Source of the DNA: Mucilaginibacter ginsenosidivorax
Lineage (GTDB): Bacteria > Bacteroidota > Bacteroidia > Sphingobacteriales > Sphingobacteriaceae
Assembly (NCBI RefSeq): GCF_007971525.1
Contig: NZ_CP042437.1
Location: forward strand, 682,001-746,000
Direction of reading: 5' to 3'
Length of the DNA stretch: 64,000 nt
Part shown: one piece after another, positions 25,515 through 36,971 of the stretch
Layout: each line of letters begins with the position of its first letter
Numbering within the stretch: position 1 is the stretch's first letter
Translations under genes and position numbers: made by a program
The notes under the pieces: model-generated
What the model was told of the DNA's origin: nothing
The model's database searches: none
What the model saw: only the letters and a program-made list of their open reading frames with translations

Positions 25515-26717
25515 CTACCTTTTCAGTGTAAAAGTAAACGCCGTAAACTCACCGACAACCGAGCTCACCTTTACGGTACCCCCTAATGCCTCAACCAAGC
25601 TTTTTACGGTACTTAAACCTACACCCGAGCCTTGGGTATCAAACCTATCCTTGGTGCCCAGTGTGGTCATGGGTTCAAATATTTTGGTATGGTTTTCCGG
25701 GGCAATACCTATGCCGTTATCGGTAATAGTAAAAGTGTAAAACCAGTTATCGGCAGTAAATTCAATTTGTATAACCCCAGCCGACTTGTTGTTATAACGG
25801 ATAGCGTTATTGAGCAGGTTAGTCATGATTTGCTCAAATGCAACAACCGACGTTATAATTTTAATAGGCCGCGATAATATGTTAATGGTAAATGCAACTG
25901 GCAGGTTTACCAGTTTAAGTACATCATTTAACAACTGCATTACCTCAACCTCCTCCCTGTTTTGCATCAGCACTTTGCTCGATTTTGAATAATCGAGCAT
26001 CTTTTCCAACAACGAGATTAATTTATAGGATGATGCATTAATGATATCCAGGAATTTGTTCCCTTTTTCATCAAGCTTATCTTTAAACCTATCTTTTAAC
26101 ACCTGGCCGGTGAGCAAAATATTGGTGAGCGGATTGCGGATATCATGAGCTGCCATTATAGCAAATTTTTCAAGATATTGATTTGATTCCTCGAGTTGGA
26201 GCCGGACCGCATTAAGCTCGTTAACTTTCTTTTTAAGTTCAAGTTGTGCCACCACCTGGTTAGCAAGCGCTTTAAGGGCAAGTATTTGGGCATTATTAAG
26301 CTGGCGGGCTTTATGATCAATAACGCAAAGGGTACCCAAGGCATAACCATCCGGATTAATTAGCGGCACGCCGGTATAAAAAACAACCTGTGGGGTACCT
26401 GTTACCAGTGGATTATCGGCAAATCGTTCATCAATTTGCGCATCGGGAACAACCATTACTTTTTCAGGCTCCAAAATAGCATGGGCGCAAAATGCAAGCT
26501 CTTTAGGTGTTTGAGTAACTTCAAGCCCTTTATTTGATTTAAACCATTGCCTGTCGTCATCAATTAAGCTAACCAGCGAAATAGGTGTTTGACAAATTTC
26601 AGATGCAATGAGCGTTATTTCGTCAAAACCCTGTTCGGGCAAAGTATCCAGAATTTGGTAGGAGTTTAAAGCGGCAAGGCGCTCATTTTCGTTTTCCGGA
26701 ACTGGAGGTTTTATCAT
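25515..26717 (-). CDS. Cytoplasmic GAF-domain sensor histidine kinase
   Basis: A 400-residue kinase without transmembrane segments. Residues about 1-165 are a GAF domain of the type opening with NENERLAALNSYQILDTLPEQGFDEIT and containing AFCAHAIL, VVPDAQIDERFADNPLV and VPLINPDGYALGTLCVID, a variant common in environmental sensors. The HisKA motif is FAIMAAHDIRNPLTNIL (His about 192), and the HATPase part has NLLNNAIRY, DNGIGIAPENHTKIFEP and GSGVGLSTVKSLVEALGG. No response regulator is adjacent. Words made of GACTCAA lie just past its stop (25480-25514). Confidence 0.93.
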   Translation of the reverse strand: MIKPPVPENENERLAALNSYQILDTLPEQGFDEITLIASEICQTPISLVSLIDDDRQWFKSNKGLEVTQTPKELAFCAHAILEPEKVMVVPDAQIDERFADNPLVTGTPQVVFYTGVPLINPDGYALGTLCVIDHKARQLNNAQILALKALANQVVAQLELKKKVNELNAVRLQLEESNQYLEKFAIMAAHDIRNPLTNILLTGQVLKDRFKDKLDEKGNKFLDIINASSYKLISLLEKMLDYSKSSKVLMQNREEVEVMQLLNDVLKLVNLPVAFTINILSRPIKIITSVVAFEQIMTNLLNNAIRYNNKSAGVIQIEFTADNWFYTFTITDNGIGIAPENHTKIFEPMTTLGTKDRFDTQGSGVGLSTVKSLVEALGGTVKVSSVVGEFTAFTFTLKR

Positions 26718-26875
26718 TAAATTTTACCGATAACAAAACAGCTTCTAAGTTAAAGAAATGTTATGGCAATTAAGAGATATTTGTATCATAAAAATTACAA
26801 CTCATTAGGATATGCGATAACCAACTGCAGACTTTGCATTTGCAAAATCGCCGTTTCGCAAGTATCAAAAGCAAA

Positions 26876-26905
26876 ATATCCCGAAAGGCGAACCTTCCGG
26901 GATAT
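26876..26905 (-). terminator. Terminator of the pyrG-yidC operon
   Basis: ATATCCCGAAAGG, loop CGAA, CCTTCCGGGATAT (one mismatch). Read on the minus strand it is followed by TTTTGCTTTTG. It sits 29 bp past the yidC stop. Confidence 0.8.
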
Positions 26906-26933
26906 CTGATAGTTTAAAGCTTTTGTTCAAAAC

Positions 26934-28754
26934 CTATTTCTTAGCTTGTTGTTGGGCTTTCATCATTTCTTCCATACGGGCCTGGAAACCTGATTTCTTT
27001 TTCTTTTCCTCGGGTTTCTTTTTGTTTTCCTGAATTTGGGCATGAATCTTTTTATCGTCAACCATGAACTTAATCAGGTATTGTTGTAAAAAGGTAAGCA
27101 TGTTGGCCAAAAAGTAGTAATAATTTAAACCTGCCGGGTAGTTATTCAGGGTAAATAAGAATATAAGCGGCGTAATGTACCCGATGTATTTCATCTGTCC
27201 GGTGGCACCCGAAATCTGGTTATTGAAATAGGTGTATATCAACGTAGAAATCGTCATCAGCAAACACATCAAACTAATGTGATCGGCACCCATAATAGGC
27301 GCAAATTTAATTACAGCATCGTAAGTTGATAAGTCATGCATCCACAAAAAACTTTGGCCCCGAAGTTCAAATAAACTTGGGAAAAACTTGAAGAAAGCAA
27401 TAACGATAGGCATTTGTATTAACAATGGTAAACATCCGCCTAATGGATTTACCCCCGCCTTTTTATATAGCTTCAGGTATTCCTGCTGTAAAAGTGTTGG
27501 ATTATCCTCTCCTACTTTCGCTTTAATTTCATCCATCTCGGGCTTCAACACACGCATTTTAGCCATCGATAAGTACGACTTATAGGTAAGCGGCGACAAT
27601 ACCAGTTTTAAAGCGATGGTAAGAATTAGGATAATTAAACCGTAATTCCAGTTAAATTGGTTCAGTAAGTTAAACAGCGGTAATACTGCAAACTGGTTAA
27701 TGTATTTTAATGGGCTAAAGCCTAAGTAAACCAATTTTTGCAAATCATGGCCCTGATCTTTCAGCGTTGAATAACGATTGGGGCTAAAATAAAACTCCAG
27801 AGGCACGCTACCATCGGTACTACGTACCAATGTAAGGTCGGCTTTCATTTGTTTAACGTCAGTTGTATCGGCTACGTCCGTTATTACAGCCATATTTGAT
27901 TTACTGATACCATTGGCAGCAACAAGTGTACTTGAAAAGAAGTGTTGTTTGAAAGAAACCCAAACATTCTTTTTATCGCTTATCTCTTTCTGATCGTCTT
28001 TGTTTTCATTAAGCCAATCAACAGTGTTCTCTGTGTTATAGTAATACACGGTAGAGTACTGGCGCTCCTGTTTCATATCCTTTTCCTGTTTGTGCAGGCT
28101 GGCTGCCCAGTTCAGGTTAAGGTTGCTGCTGTTAGCCATAACGCCATCAAGCCCGGTTGGCTTAATGGTAAGGCCTAATTTAAAGCCAGTGCCTTTTAAG
28201 CTGTATACATAATCAATATACTGCGTTGGGCTATAGCTTAAACGCAGGGTAATGGAGGCTGAATCTTTTTCGGCTACTTTTAAATCGGTACCGCTTGGGG
28301 TAAAATAATACTCGTCGGTATTGATGTTTTTAGCACCAACGTTAAAATTTAAACCAAAATGATCTTTATCGCCACTGAACAGTACCAGCGGCTTTTTATC
28401 AAAGGTTTTGTAATTTTTTAACTCAACCGATGCTACTTTACCGCCTTTGGTGTTCAGTTTAACTACTAATTCCTGGTTTTCTATGGTGATAACCTTCTCG
28501 CTGCCTACTGATGCCGCGCCGAAGGGGCTTTTTAAAGTTGCAGAATCGGCAACGGTTTTAACCGCGGCTTTAGTGGTATCAAACTTAGCAGCTACCGGCG
28601 TGTTTGTTTTATTAAACAAACCCTTTTTTACCGAATCCTGGTGTTGCACCAGGCGTTCTTTTTTCAATTCGGCTTCATTCGGCTTTAAAAAATAAATTGA
28701 GCCGGCTATGATGGCCATAATCAGGAATAATCCTGTGAAAGTATTTTTATCCAT
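26934..28754 (-). CDS. yidC: Membrane protein insertase YidC
   Basis: A 606-residue insertase that places proteins into the inner membrane alone or with SecYEG. Visible: N-terminal anchor helix (TGLFLIMAIIAGSIYFL, about 5-22), the large periplasmic beta-sandwich domain (about 75-340), then the conserved insertase core from about 355: FNWNYGLIILILTIALKLVLSPLTYKSYLSMAKMRVLKPEM, NPLGGCLPLLIQMPIVIAFFKFFPSLFELRGQSFLWMHDLS, and FTLNNYPAGLNYYYFLANML. The C-terminus is Lys-rich (KKPEEKKKKSGFQARMEEMMK), which helps ribosome contact. It is the second cistron, 21 bp after pyrG. Confidence 0.97.
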   Translation of the reverse strand: MDKNTFTGLFLIMAIIAGSIYFLKPNEAELKKERLVQHQDSVKKGLFNKTNTPVAAKFDTTKAAVKTVADSATLKSPFGAASVGSEKVITIENQELVVKLNTKGGKVASVELKNYKTFDKKPLVLFSGDKDHFGLNFNVGAKNINTDEYYFTPSGTDLKVAEKDSASITLRLSYSPTQYIDYVYSLKGTGFKLGLTIKPTGLDGVMANSSNLNLNWAASLHKQEKDMKQERQYSTVYYYNTENTVDWLNENKDDQKEISDKKNVWVSFKQHFFSSTLVAANGISKSNMAVITDVADTTDVKQMKADLTLVRSTDGSVPLEFYFSPNRYSTLKDQGHDLQKLVYLGFSPLKYINQFAVLPLFNLLNQFNWNYGLIILILTIALKLVLSPLTYKSYLSMAKMRVLKPEMDEIKAKVGEDNPTLLQQEYLKLYKKAGVNPLGGCLPLLIQMPIVIAFFKFFPSLFELRGQSFLWMHDLSTYDAVIKFAPIMGADHISLMCLLMTISTLIYTYFNNQISGATGQMKYIGYITPLIFLFTLNNYPAGLNYYYFLANMLTFLQQYLIKFMVDDKKIHAQIQENKKKPEEKKKKSGFQARMEEMMKAQQQAKK

Positions 28755-28775
28755 TATATTGTATCGTACAATTAC

Positions 28776-30523
<1,748 letters not shown>

Positions 30524-30585
30524 GATTTATAACATTTTATAATTGAGATAATTACAAAATACACAAACCGATGAAATGACAATAA

Positions 30586-32118
30586 CTAAACTATTGTATT
30601 ATGCCCGCTGTACAAAGCTATTTTGCGGTGAAGCTCGTTAGGATTAAATGGCTTGCTCACATAATCATTCATGCCTACTGTAAATGCCATATCCTGTATA
30701 TCCAGCATGGCCGAAGCAGTAAGCGCTATGATAGGCAGGTTTTTATATTTCTCACCATCTAAGTTACGTATTGCTGTGGTGGTTTGGTATCCATCCATCT
30801 CGGGCATCTGTAAATCCATCAGCACCATATCGTAATCACGGGTTTGTACCAGCATCAGCGCAATTTCCCCATTCTCGGCCACATCACACTCTACATCCCA
30901 TTGCTTCATAAAATGCTTGGCCAGTATTACGTTAATCTGGTTATCCTCGGCAATGAGCAACCTGGTGCCTTTCAAACTTTTCAATGCGTAAAACTCGTCG
31001 CTGTCTGATGTACTGCTTAGGTGTCTTTTACTCTTCTTAAATGCCAGGCTAAAGCTAAAAACAGAGCCTGTACCAATTTCGCTTTTTACTTTTATATCGG
31101 CACCCAGCAACTGCAAAAGGCGTTTTGTAATGGTAAGCCCAAGCCCGGTGCCTCCATATTTGCGGGTAGTATCGGTACTGGCCTGGCTAAAGCTATCAAA
31201 AATATGGTCAATTTTATCGGGCATAATTCCTATACCTGTATCAGCAACTTCAAAATCAATGATTGATTTATCGCCATCGTTGCCGGCCATTGTAGCAGTT
31301 ATAGTAACCTTTCCTTTTTCGGTAAATTTAACGGCATTACTTATCAGGTTGGTTAAAATCTGCCCCAGCCTAACCGGATCGCCAATAATGGCGTTTGGCA
31401 GGTCATGATCCATCATCAGTTTTATCTGGATGTTTTTTTCATTTGCCTTTTGCAAAAGCGATAAGCGGATGTTTTTTATCAGATCGGTAATACTGAAATC
31501 AACGTGTTCAAACTCAATTTTACCTGCCTCTATCTTACTAAAATCCAATATATCATTAATCAGCACCAACAGATTTTCGGCCGAAAACTTTAAAAATCCC
31601 AAAAACTCTTTCTGCTCGGGCTTGGGATCCTGGTGTATAAGCAAATGCGTAAAGCCTATTACAGCGTTCATAGGGGTACGTATTTCATGACTCATGATAC
31701 TCAGAAACTGAGCTTTGGCCATGGCCGCTTTTTCGGCAAGTTCTTTTGATTGAATAAGTTCTACTTCCAGCTCTTTGGCCTTGGTTATACGTTCCTGCAA
31801 AAAGCTGATGATATGGATAAGGTCATCGTCCGAGTCGGAAATTTTCAGTTCAACATCGGGGTTAAGCGCTTTTATGGCTTCCTTTAATTGCTTTATCGAC
31901 CTTTTTTTGATCTCGTTTTGTTGTTTAAGGTCGTCTGTTGCGGCCAGGTATTCGCGTTCGCTGATGTTAAAGGCATGATCGGCAAGCTTTATTGATTTGT
32001 CAAAGTTTTTAAAACTATTATCTACAGCGCTCAAAAACTGCAAAATAGCGTCATCCTGCAGGTATTGGGCCGGCAGCATTTTTCTTATTTGCTTAGCTAA
32101 CAGGTAATGGTAATCCAT
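30586..32118 (-). CDS. Cytoplasmic hybrid histidine kinase downstream of a FIST sensor
   Basis: A 510-residue kinase without membrane segments. Residues 1-130 are helical/coiled-coil (FDKSIKLADHAFNISEREYLAATDDLKQQNEIKKR). HisKA: FLSIMSHEIRTPMNAVIGF (His about 150); HATPase: NLISNAVKF, DTGIGIMPDKIDHIFDSF, GGTGLGLTI; receiver (about 382-505): LIAEDNQINVILAKHFM, acceptor Asp in MVLMDLQMPEMDGYQ and Lys in YVSKPF. Its catalytic core resembles the 1075-residue kinase at 15 kb. The start is 3 bp after the FIST gene stop, which makes the FIST protein the likely sensory input for this kinase, in place of a built-in sensor domain. No Hpt is adjacent. Confidence 0.93.
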   Translation of the reverse strand: MDYHYLLAKQIRKMLPAQYLQDDAILQFLSAVDNSFKNFDKSIKLADHAFNISEREYLAATDDLKQQNEIKKRSIKQLKEAIKALNPDVELKISDSDDDLIHIISFLQERITKAKELEVELIQSKELAEKAAMAKAQFLSIMSHEIRTPMNAVIGFTHLLIHQDPKPEQKEFLGFLKFSAENLLVLINDILDFSKIEAGKIEFEHVDFSITDLIKNIRLSLLQKANEKNIQIKLMMDHDLPNAIIGDPVRLGQILTNLISNAVKFTEKGKVTITATMAGNDGDKSIIDFEVADTGIGIMPDKIDHIFDSFSQASTDTTRKYGGTGLGLTITKRLLQLLGADIKVKSEIGTGSVFSFSLAFKKSKRHLSSTSDSDEFYALKSLKGTRLLIAEDNQINVILAKHFMKQWDVECDVAENGEIALMLVQTRDYDMVLMDLQMPEMDGYQTTTAIRNLDGEKYKNLPIIALTASAMLDIQDMAFTVGMNDYVSKPFNPNELHRKIALYSGHNTIV

Positions 32119-32121
32119 AAA

Positions 32122-33258
32122 TTAGTTCTCGGTAAAAGTGGTAATGGTCATGGTTTGGTTGTGCAGTTCGCAGTTTGAGCCTTTGTTTAGCGGCGATAAC
32201 TCGCCATAGGAGTAAAAGCCGGCAATAACCGTTTTATCGCCAAAAATTTCTTTGGCGGCCATTAATTCCTCGTCGGTACGCTCGTTAAGTACCAGTTTAC
32301 GGCCTACACAGCTCACCATAATAGCCAGGTTGGTGGAAGCACCCCTATCCGAGGCATCTGTTGCCGCGGCTGACGATGCATCTATCAGTTTATCAAAATT
32401 GGCTTTCATCAGCCTCACATGGCTTCCTTCGGGCAGGTTGCCGGCAAAGGTCATGGATTTTTCATGCTCGTTAACACTCAAAATTGTACGTACCAGCCTT
32501 TTATCAGAGCCTGCTATGCTTAATGAAAGTGGAAATAACAAGGCCGATCCCGGCAATTCTTTCACATATTCTCCAAGATATTCCTTGTATAAGTCAAGCG
32601 CGCTTTTGTTGTCAATCTCAAACAATACGTTTTTATCCGACCGGGTAATAGTACGTTGCGGGCCAAACTCGTCCCATCCCCCGCTTGAGCCATGGCTGAT
32701 AATTAAATCATCGCCATAAAAACCTATAGCTGTTACATTACCTTGCGCGGGTATGCTGTTAAGGCTGGTAAAAGTGCTGTTAAACCTGGCTGCATCGCCT
32801 GCCAGGCCACCTGTTACCGGTACATTATCCAGGTTATCGCTATTAAAACCAGCCACCAGGTCGCTGCCATTGATAAATGTACCATCCGAAATAATGAACA
32901 CACACTTCAAGCCATTTTTATCCAGTTGCGACATCAGGTAAGCACCGGTTTCAAAGCTGCTGGTTTGATTGCTTACATGGGTTGTAGCACAACTTATGCC
33001 CGATTTTTCAAACTCGATGGCAGTAACTACAATACTATCATCATAAACCTCATTGTCCAGTATCTCGCCCGAGGTTGACGAAAAAACAATTTGGGCAGCC
33101 GGATATTTCATTTGCAGATGCTCATAAACTGCCGGCATGGTAATTAACTGGGCGGCGCCAAATACAAGCACAAGCTGGCATTTGGCCGGGTTAATTGCAT
33201 TATCGGCGTTGAAATCGATCCACTTATTATTAATAAAATGATGCTGTGCGGTTCTCAT
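32122..33258 (-). CDS. FIST-N/FIST-C sensor protein
   Basis: A 378-residue cytoplasmic protein with the two-part FIST architecture. FIST_N (about 20-210) shows CQLVLVFGAAQLI, IVFSSTSGEILDNEVYDDSIVV, CVFIISDGTFINGSDLVAGF and PVTGGLAGDAARFNSTFT with AIGFYGDDLIISHGSSGGWDEFGP. FIST_C (about 220-365) shows LYKEYLGEYVKELPGSALLFPL, RTILSVNEHEKSMTFAGNLPEGSHVRLM, and ends GFYSYGELSPLNKGSNCELHNQTMTITTF. FIST domains are predicted to bind small ligands, possibly amino acids, and occur as inputs to signalling proteins. Here the domain is a separate polypeptide encoded 3 bp upstream of a hybrid kinase. Confidence 0.94.
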   Translation of the reverse strand: MRTAQHHFINNKWIDFNADNAINPAKCQLVLVFGAAQLITMPAVYEHLQMKYPAAQIVFSSTSGEILDNEVYDDSIVVTAIEFEKSGISCATTHVSNQTSSFETGAYLMSQLDKNGLKCVFIISDGTFINGSDLVAGFNSDNLDNVPVTGGLAGDAARFNSTFTSLNSIPAQGNVTAIGFYGDDLIISHGSSGGWDEFGPQRTITRSDKNVLFEIDNKSALDLYKEYLGEYVKELPGSALLFPLSLSIAGSDKRLVRTILSVNEHEKSMTFAGNLPEGSHVRLMKANFDKLIDASSAAATDASDRGASTNLAIMVSCVGRKLVLNERTDEELMAAKEIFGDKTVIAGFYSYGELSPLNKGSNCELHNQTMTITTFTEN

Positions 33259-33671
33259 GACTGAAAAGGTTTATACTGAAGTATTCTGTTAATTTAACAA
33301 AAGAAAAAGCGATAATGCCAAAAACATTAAATATTTAAACGATTTACTAAAAAGATGCAATTCATTAATTGTTGATTATTATGTTGCTTTCTTAATGGTT
33401 AACCAAACCGGTTTATCCCGCTGTTGCTGAGGGTGCTTAATAAATCGGCTTTGACCCTTTTACGTTTTATATTCAATAATGTTAATTCTTTTTCATCGCT
33501 ATCGTTACAGCTTTGCGTAGCCGCACCTACGGCGACCTATGCACTCAAAATCAATAAGTTAAATTTTGTTAAAAGATGTTAAGCAGATGTTAATGCCTAT
33601 GGCCTTCTGATATTTTACTTCGAAATTGTACCACATTAACGTATGATAAAACAATTACAACCTTATTAATA
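33259..33671. other. 413-bp divergent intergenic region, little to see
   Basis: The region between the FIST gene and the DUF2723 gene is AT-rich. I see two adjoining short palindromes around 33398-33414 (GGTTAACC and AAACCGGTTT), which could be a regulator site, and a small GC-rich patch near 33511-33536. A possible 8-codon frame (MIKQLQPY) ends just before the DUF2723 ATG. There is no convincing gene, terminator or full promoter match. Confidence 0.4.
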
Positions 33672-36600
33672 ATGCAGTACAACAAAATCAACAATCTGCT
33701 GGGCTGGGCCTGCCTGCTCATTGCCCTTGCAACCTACATTTTAACCCTCGAGCCATCAGTAAGCTTTTGGGATTGCGGCGAATTTATAGCCTGCGCCTAC
33801 CGCCTGCAGGTATCACACCAGCCGGGCTACCCAATGTTTGCCATGCTGGGCAAAGTATTTTCGCTGCTATCCCTGGGCGATAATACCAAAGTACCTTATT
33901 TTACCAACCTCGGTTCGGCCCTTGCAAGCGCTGCCACGGTAATGTTTTTGTTCTGGACAATTACCGCGCTGGCCAAAAAGCTGCTTATCGCAAAAGGCGA
34001 AACAATCTCATCGTCACAGTTAATTGCAATAATGGGGGCCGGGCTGGTTGGTTCATTAGCCTTTGCTTATACCGATACCTTTTGGTTTTCGGCGGTAGAG
34101 ACTATTGTATTCGCACTGTCCTCGCTGTGTACCGCGGTAGTATTCTGGGCCATTTTAAAATGGGATGCCCATGCCGACGAACGCGGTGCCGATAAATGGA
34201 TTGTATTGATAGCCTACGTCATGGGCCTGTCTATCGGCATCCACCTGCTCAACCTGTTAACCATCCCTGCCATTACCATGGTGTATTATTTCCGCAGGTA
34301 TAAAAACCCGACTGTAAAAAGCGGCATCGTGGTATTTTTGTTTAGCATTGTATTACTTGGTTTGGTGCAGTATGGCATCAGGGAATACACCATCAAATTC
34401 GCGGCTTACTCCGATCTGTTTTTTGTGAACTCCCTGGGCCTGGGTTTTGGCAGCGGCGCCATGTGTTTTGTGCTGCTCATTGTAGCTTCATTAGCCTTGG
34501 GTATCTGGTACAGCATCCGCCATAAAAAACCTGTGCTAAACCTTGCGCTGATTTGCCTGGCCTTTATTTACTTTGGCTACGGATCATTTTTTTATATCCC
34601 TATCCGGGCTACTGCCAATACCGATCTGAATAACTCGCACCCGGATAATGCCTTTACGCTTAACGATTATCTTGGCCGCATTCAATACGGCGAAACGCCG
34701 TTGCTTTACGGCCCATACTTCGACGCTAAACTTACCGACCAGCAGGAAGGTAAAAACCTTTACCGTAAAGGGGCCGAACGGTATGAAGTAAGCGGCAAAA
34801 AAATCATCAATACTTATGACCATAACACCATCATTCCGCGTATGCACAGTACGCAGGGCGATCCGCAGTATGCCCAGAACGTACAGTTTTACAAACAATG
34901 GCTGCAGTTAGCGGATGGGCAAAGCCCCACTTTTGCCGATAACATGAAATGGATGTTAAGCTGGCAAATGTACCAGATGTACTGGCGCTACTTTTTATGG
35001 AATTTTGTTGGCCGCTACAATGATACCGATGGCCAAACCAGCACGGCATCTATTGATGGCAACTGGACATCGGGCTGGTTTGATGGCAGCAAACACCTGC
35101 CCAAATCGGTAACCAACTCCAATACCTATACGCCATTATATGCCCTGCCTTTAATTGTTGGTTTATTAGGCATGGCCTACCACATTAAACGCAAAAAAGC
35201 CGATGCCATGGTTATCGGCCTGCTATGGTTTTTTACGGGACTGGCCATTGTACTGTACGTTAACCAGGCCAATATACAGCCCCGCGAACGCGATTACTCG
35301 TACGTGGGCTCTTTTTACGCGTTTGCCATCTGGATAGGCCTGGGCGTGCTGGCTATTAATGATTTTATGCGGCATAAAGTGAACGCGAAGGGGGCTGCTT
35401 TTGCTTCGGTGGCTGTGTGTTTATTGGTAGCGCCAGTTTTAATGGCCAGGCAGGAATGGGGCGATCATGACCGATCTACCAAGATGACGCCGCATGATAT
35501 GGCCTATAATTTCCTTATCTCGTGCCCCAAAAATGCCATCTTGTTTACCAATGGCGATAACGACACCTACTCCCTGTGGTACGACCAGGAGGTTGAAGGC
35601 GTGAGGCCCGATGTGCGCATTGTTTGCACCAGCCTGTTTAGCGGCGACTGGTACATCCGCCAGATGCAAAAGCCGATGAATCAATCGGCCCCGCTGCCCA
35701 TTACCATGCCTTTTGATAAATACAAGCAGGGCGTACGCGATTTTATGGCTTATAACGATGCCAAAATACCCGGTTCGGTTGATGTGAAAGAGGTATTTGA
35801 TTTTATAACATCAGATGATGAACGCACTAAAGTGCAATACCAAAGCGGTGAAAGCATGAACTACCTGCCCACCAAAAACTTTAAACTAAAGGTTGACCCC
35901 GACCAGCTTGTAAAAAACGGCGTGGTAACCCCACAGCAAAAGGATAAGCTAACCAATAGCATGGAATGGCAACTCAAAGGCGATTATATTTATAAAGATA
36001 AACTGGCCATGATTGACCTGCTGGCACATAACGACTGGAAACGACCCGTATGTTTCACCATAGGCGTAGCGTCCGAATACATGATGGGTATGGAACCTTA
36101 TCTTTACAAAGAAGGCTTTGCCTATCACCTGATCCCTTTTAAAGCCGATACAGCAGTGCACGACCAATTGGGTAAGGTAAACAGCCTGGTGATGTACAAT
36201 AACGTAATGAACAAGTTTAAATACGGTAATTTTAAACATGCCCGCTACCTTGACGATGTAAGCAAAACCGAGTTCTACCCATTCATGGAAACCACCTTTC
36301 ATGACCTTGCCCAGGGCCTGATCAAGGACGGCCGCAGCGACCTCGCCCTAAATGCGCTGCATAAATTTGACCAGGAAATGCCCGACATCAACCCCAATAT
36401 AGATACCGCTCATCGTAAACTGCTATTGGCCCAGTTAGCCTATAAACTCAACGATAAGGAGCTGGCCAATCGCTATGCCAAAGGGATAGGCAATTACCTC
36501 ACCGACCAGCTTGCCTATAATTACACCCTATTAAAAGATAAACCCGAAGCCCTGAACACCGGCGAAGTACAATTTGAGCTTTATGTATTGAACGGATTGG

Positions 36601-36701
36601 CAGAAACCACCAAAGCATACAACGAAACCGGGCTGCATAAACAATTCCAGGATGAGTTAAACGATTACGGGAGTAAGTTTGCGGTGCTGGAGAACAGGTA
36701 A
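33672..36701 (+). CDS. DUF2723 membrane protein (GT-C-like)
   Basis: A 1009-residue protein. The N-terminal half has about 10-12 transmembrane helices and the family signature LTLEPSVSFWDCGEFIACAYRLQVSHQPGYPMF (about 25-57), where the DCGEF acidic pair resembles the first-loop acidic motif of GT-C glycosyltransferases such as protein O-mannosyltransferases. Helix-rich parts continue through about residue 590. From about 600 the protein is mostly soluble (CPKNAILFTNGDNDTYSLWYDQEVEGVRPDVRIV) with TPR-like helices near the end. In Bacteroidota these are candidates for O-glycosylation or envelope glycan assembly; substrate unproven. It is a single gene with a large upstream gap. Confidence 0.88.
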   Translation: MQYNKINNLLGWACLLIALATYILTLEPSVSFWDCGEFIACAYRLQVSHQPGYPMFAMLGKVFSLLSLGDNTKVPYFTNLGSALASAATVMFLFWTITALAKKLLIAKGETISSSQLIAIMGAGLVGSLAFAYTDTFWFSAVETIVFALSSLCTAVVFWAILKWDAHADERGADKWIVLIAYVMGLSIGIHLLNLLTIPAITMVYYFRRYKNPTVKSGIVVFLFSIVLLGLVQYGIREYTIKFAAYSDLFFVNSLGLGFGSGAMCFVLLIVASLALGIWYSIRHKKPVLNLALICLAFIYFGYGSFFYIPIRATANTDLNNSHPDNAFTLNDYLGRIQYGETPLLYGPYFDAKLTDQQEGKNLYRKGAERYEVSGKKIINTYDHNTIIPRMHSTQGDPQYAQNVQFYKQWLQLADGQSPTFADNMKWMLSWQMYQMYWRYFLWNFVGRYNDTDGQTSTASIDGNWTSGWFDGSKHLPKSVTNSNTYTPLYALPLIVGLLGMAYHIKRKKADAMVIGLLWFFTGLAIVLYVNQANIQPRERDYSYVGSFYAFAIWIGLGVLAINDFMRHKVNAKGAAFASVAVCLLVAPVLMARQEWGDHDRSTKMTPHDMAYNFLISCPKNAILFTNGDNDTYSLWYDQEVEGVRPDVRIVCTSLFSGDWYIRQMQKPMNQSAPLPITMPFDKYKQGVRDFMAYNDAKIPGSVDVKEVFDFITSDDERTKVQYQSGESMNYLPTKNFKLKVDPDQLVKNGVVTPQQKDKLTNSMEWQLKGDYIYKDKLAMIDLLAHNDWKRPVCFTIGVASEYMMGMEPYLYKEGFAYHLIPFKADTAVHDQLGKVNSLVMYNNVMNKFKYGNFKHARYLDDVSKTEFYPFMETTFHDLAQGLIKDGRSDLALNALHKFDQEMPDINPNIDTAHRKLLLAQLAYKLNDKELANRYAKGIGNYLTDQLAYNYTLLKDKPEALNTGEVQFELYVLNGLAETTKAYNETGLHKQFQDELNDYGSKFAVLENR

Positions 36702-36773
36702 TTAAATCGGTATAATAACCACATGTCATTATGAGACACGAAGCAATCGCTACCTATGACATATCCAATTTTC

Positions 36774-36861
36774 CTGTCATCCTGAGGTACGAAGGATCTA
36801 TCAGCTGTGCATAACCGATAGAAAAGTTCGCTAATAGATCCTTCGTACCTCAGGATGACAG
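36774..36861. repeat. 32-bp inverted repeat of the GTCATCCTGAGG type
   Basis: Arms 36774-36805 and 36830-36861 are complementary with one mismatch and contain TGTCATCCTGAGGTACGAAG; the innermost 28 bp nearest the outer ends match exactly. The loop is 24 nt. Related text (GTCATTATGAGACACGAAG) lies just upstream at 36725-36743. It sits between the convergent DUF2723 and kdsB genes. Sequences of this type are, to my recollection, common intergenic repeats in this bacterial group. Confidence 0.92.
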
Positions 36862-36971
36862 TCTTTTATCTTTGAATATCATTCCTCGGGATAACTACAC
36901 TGAACCGTGCAGAAGACGAGCAAAACCGCTTAACTTATTTGATCTTCGCTGCATTATACAACCGCAGCGTA

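Noticed and set aside
25333..25740. 135-residue plus-strand frame
   Set aside because: It overlaps the end of the 24632-25420 gene and the antisense of the GAF kinase, which is clearly coding.
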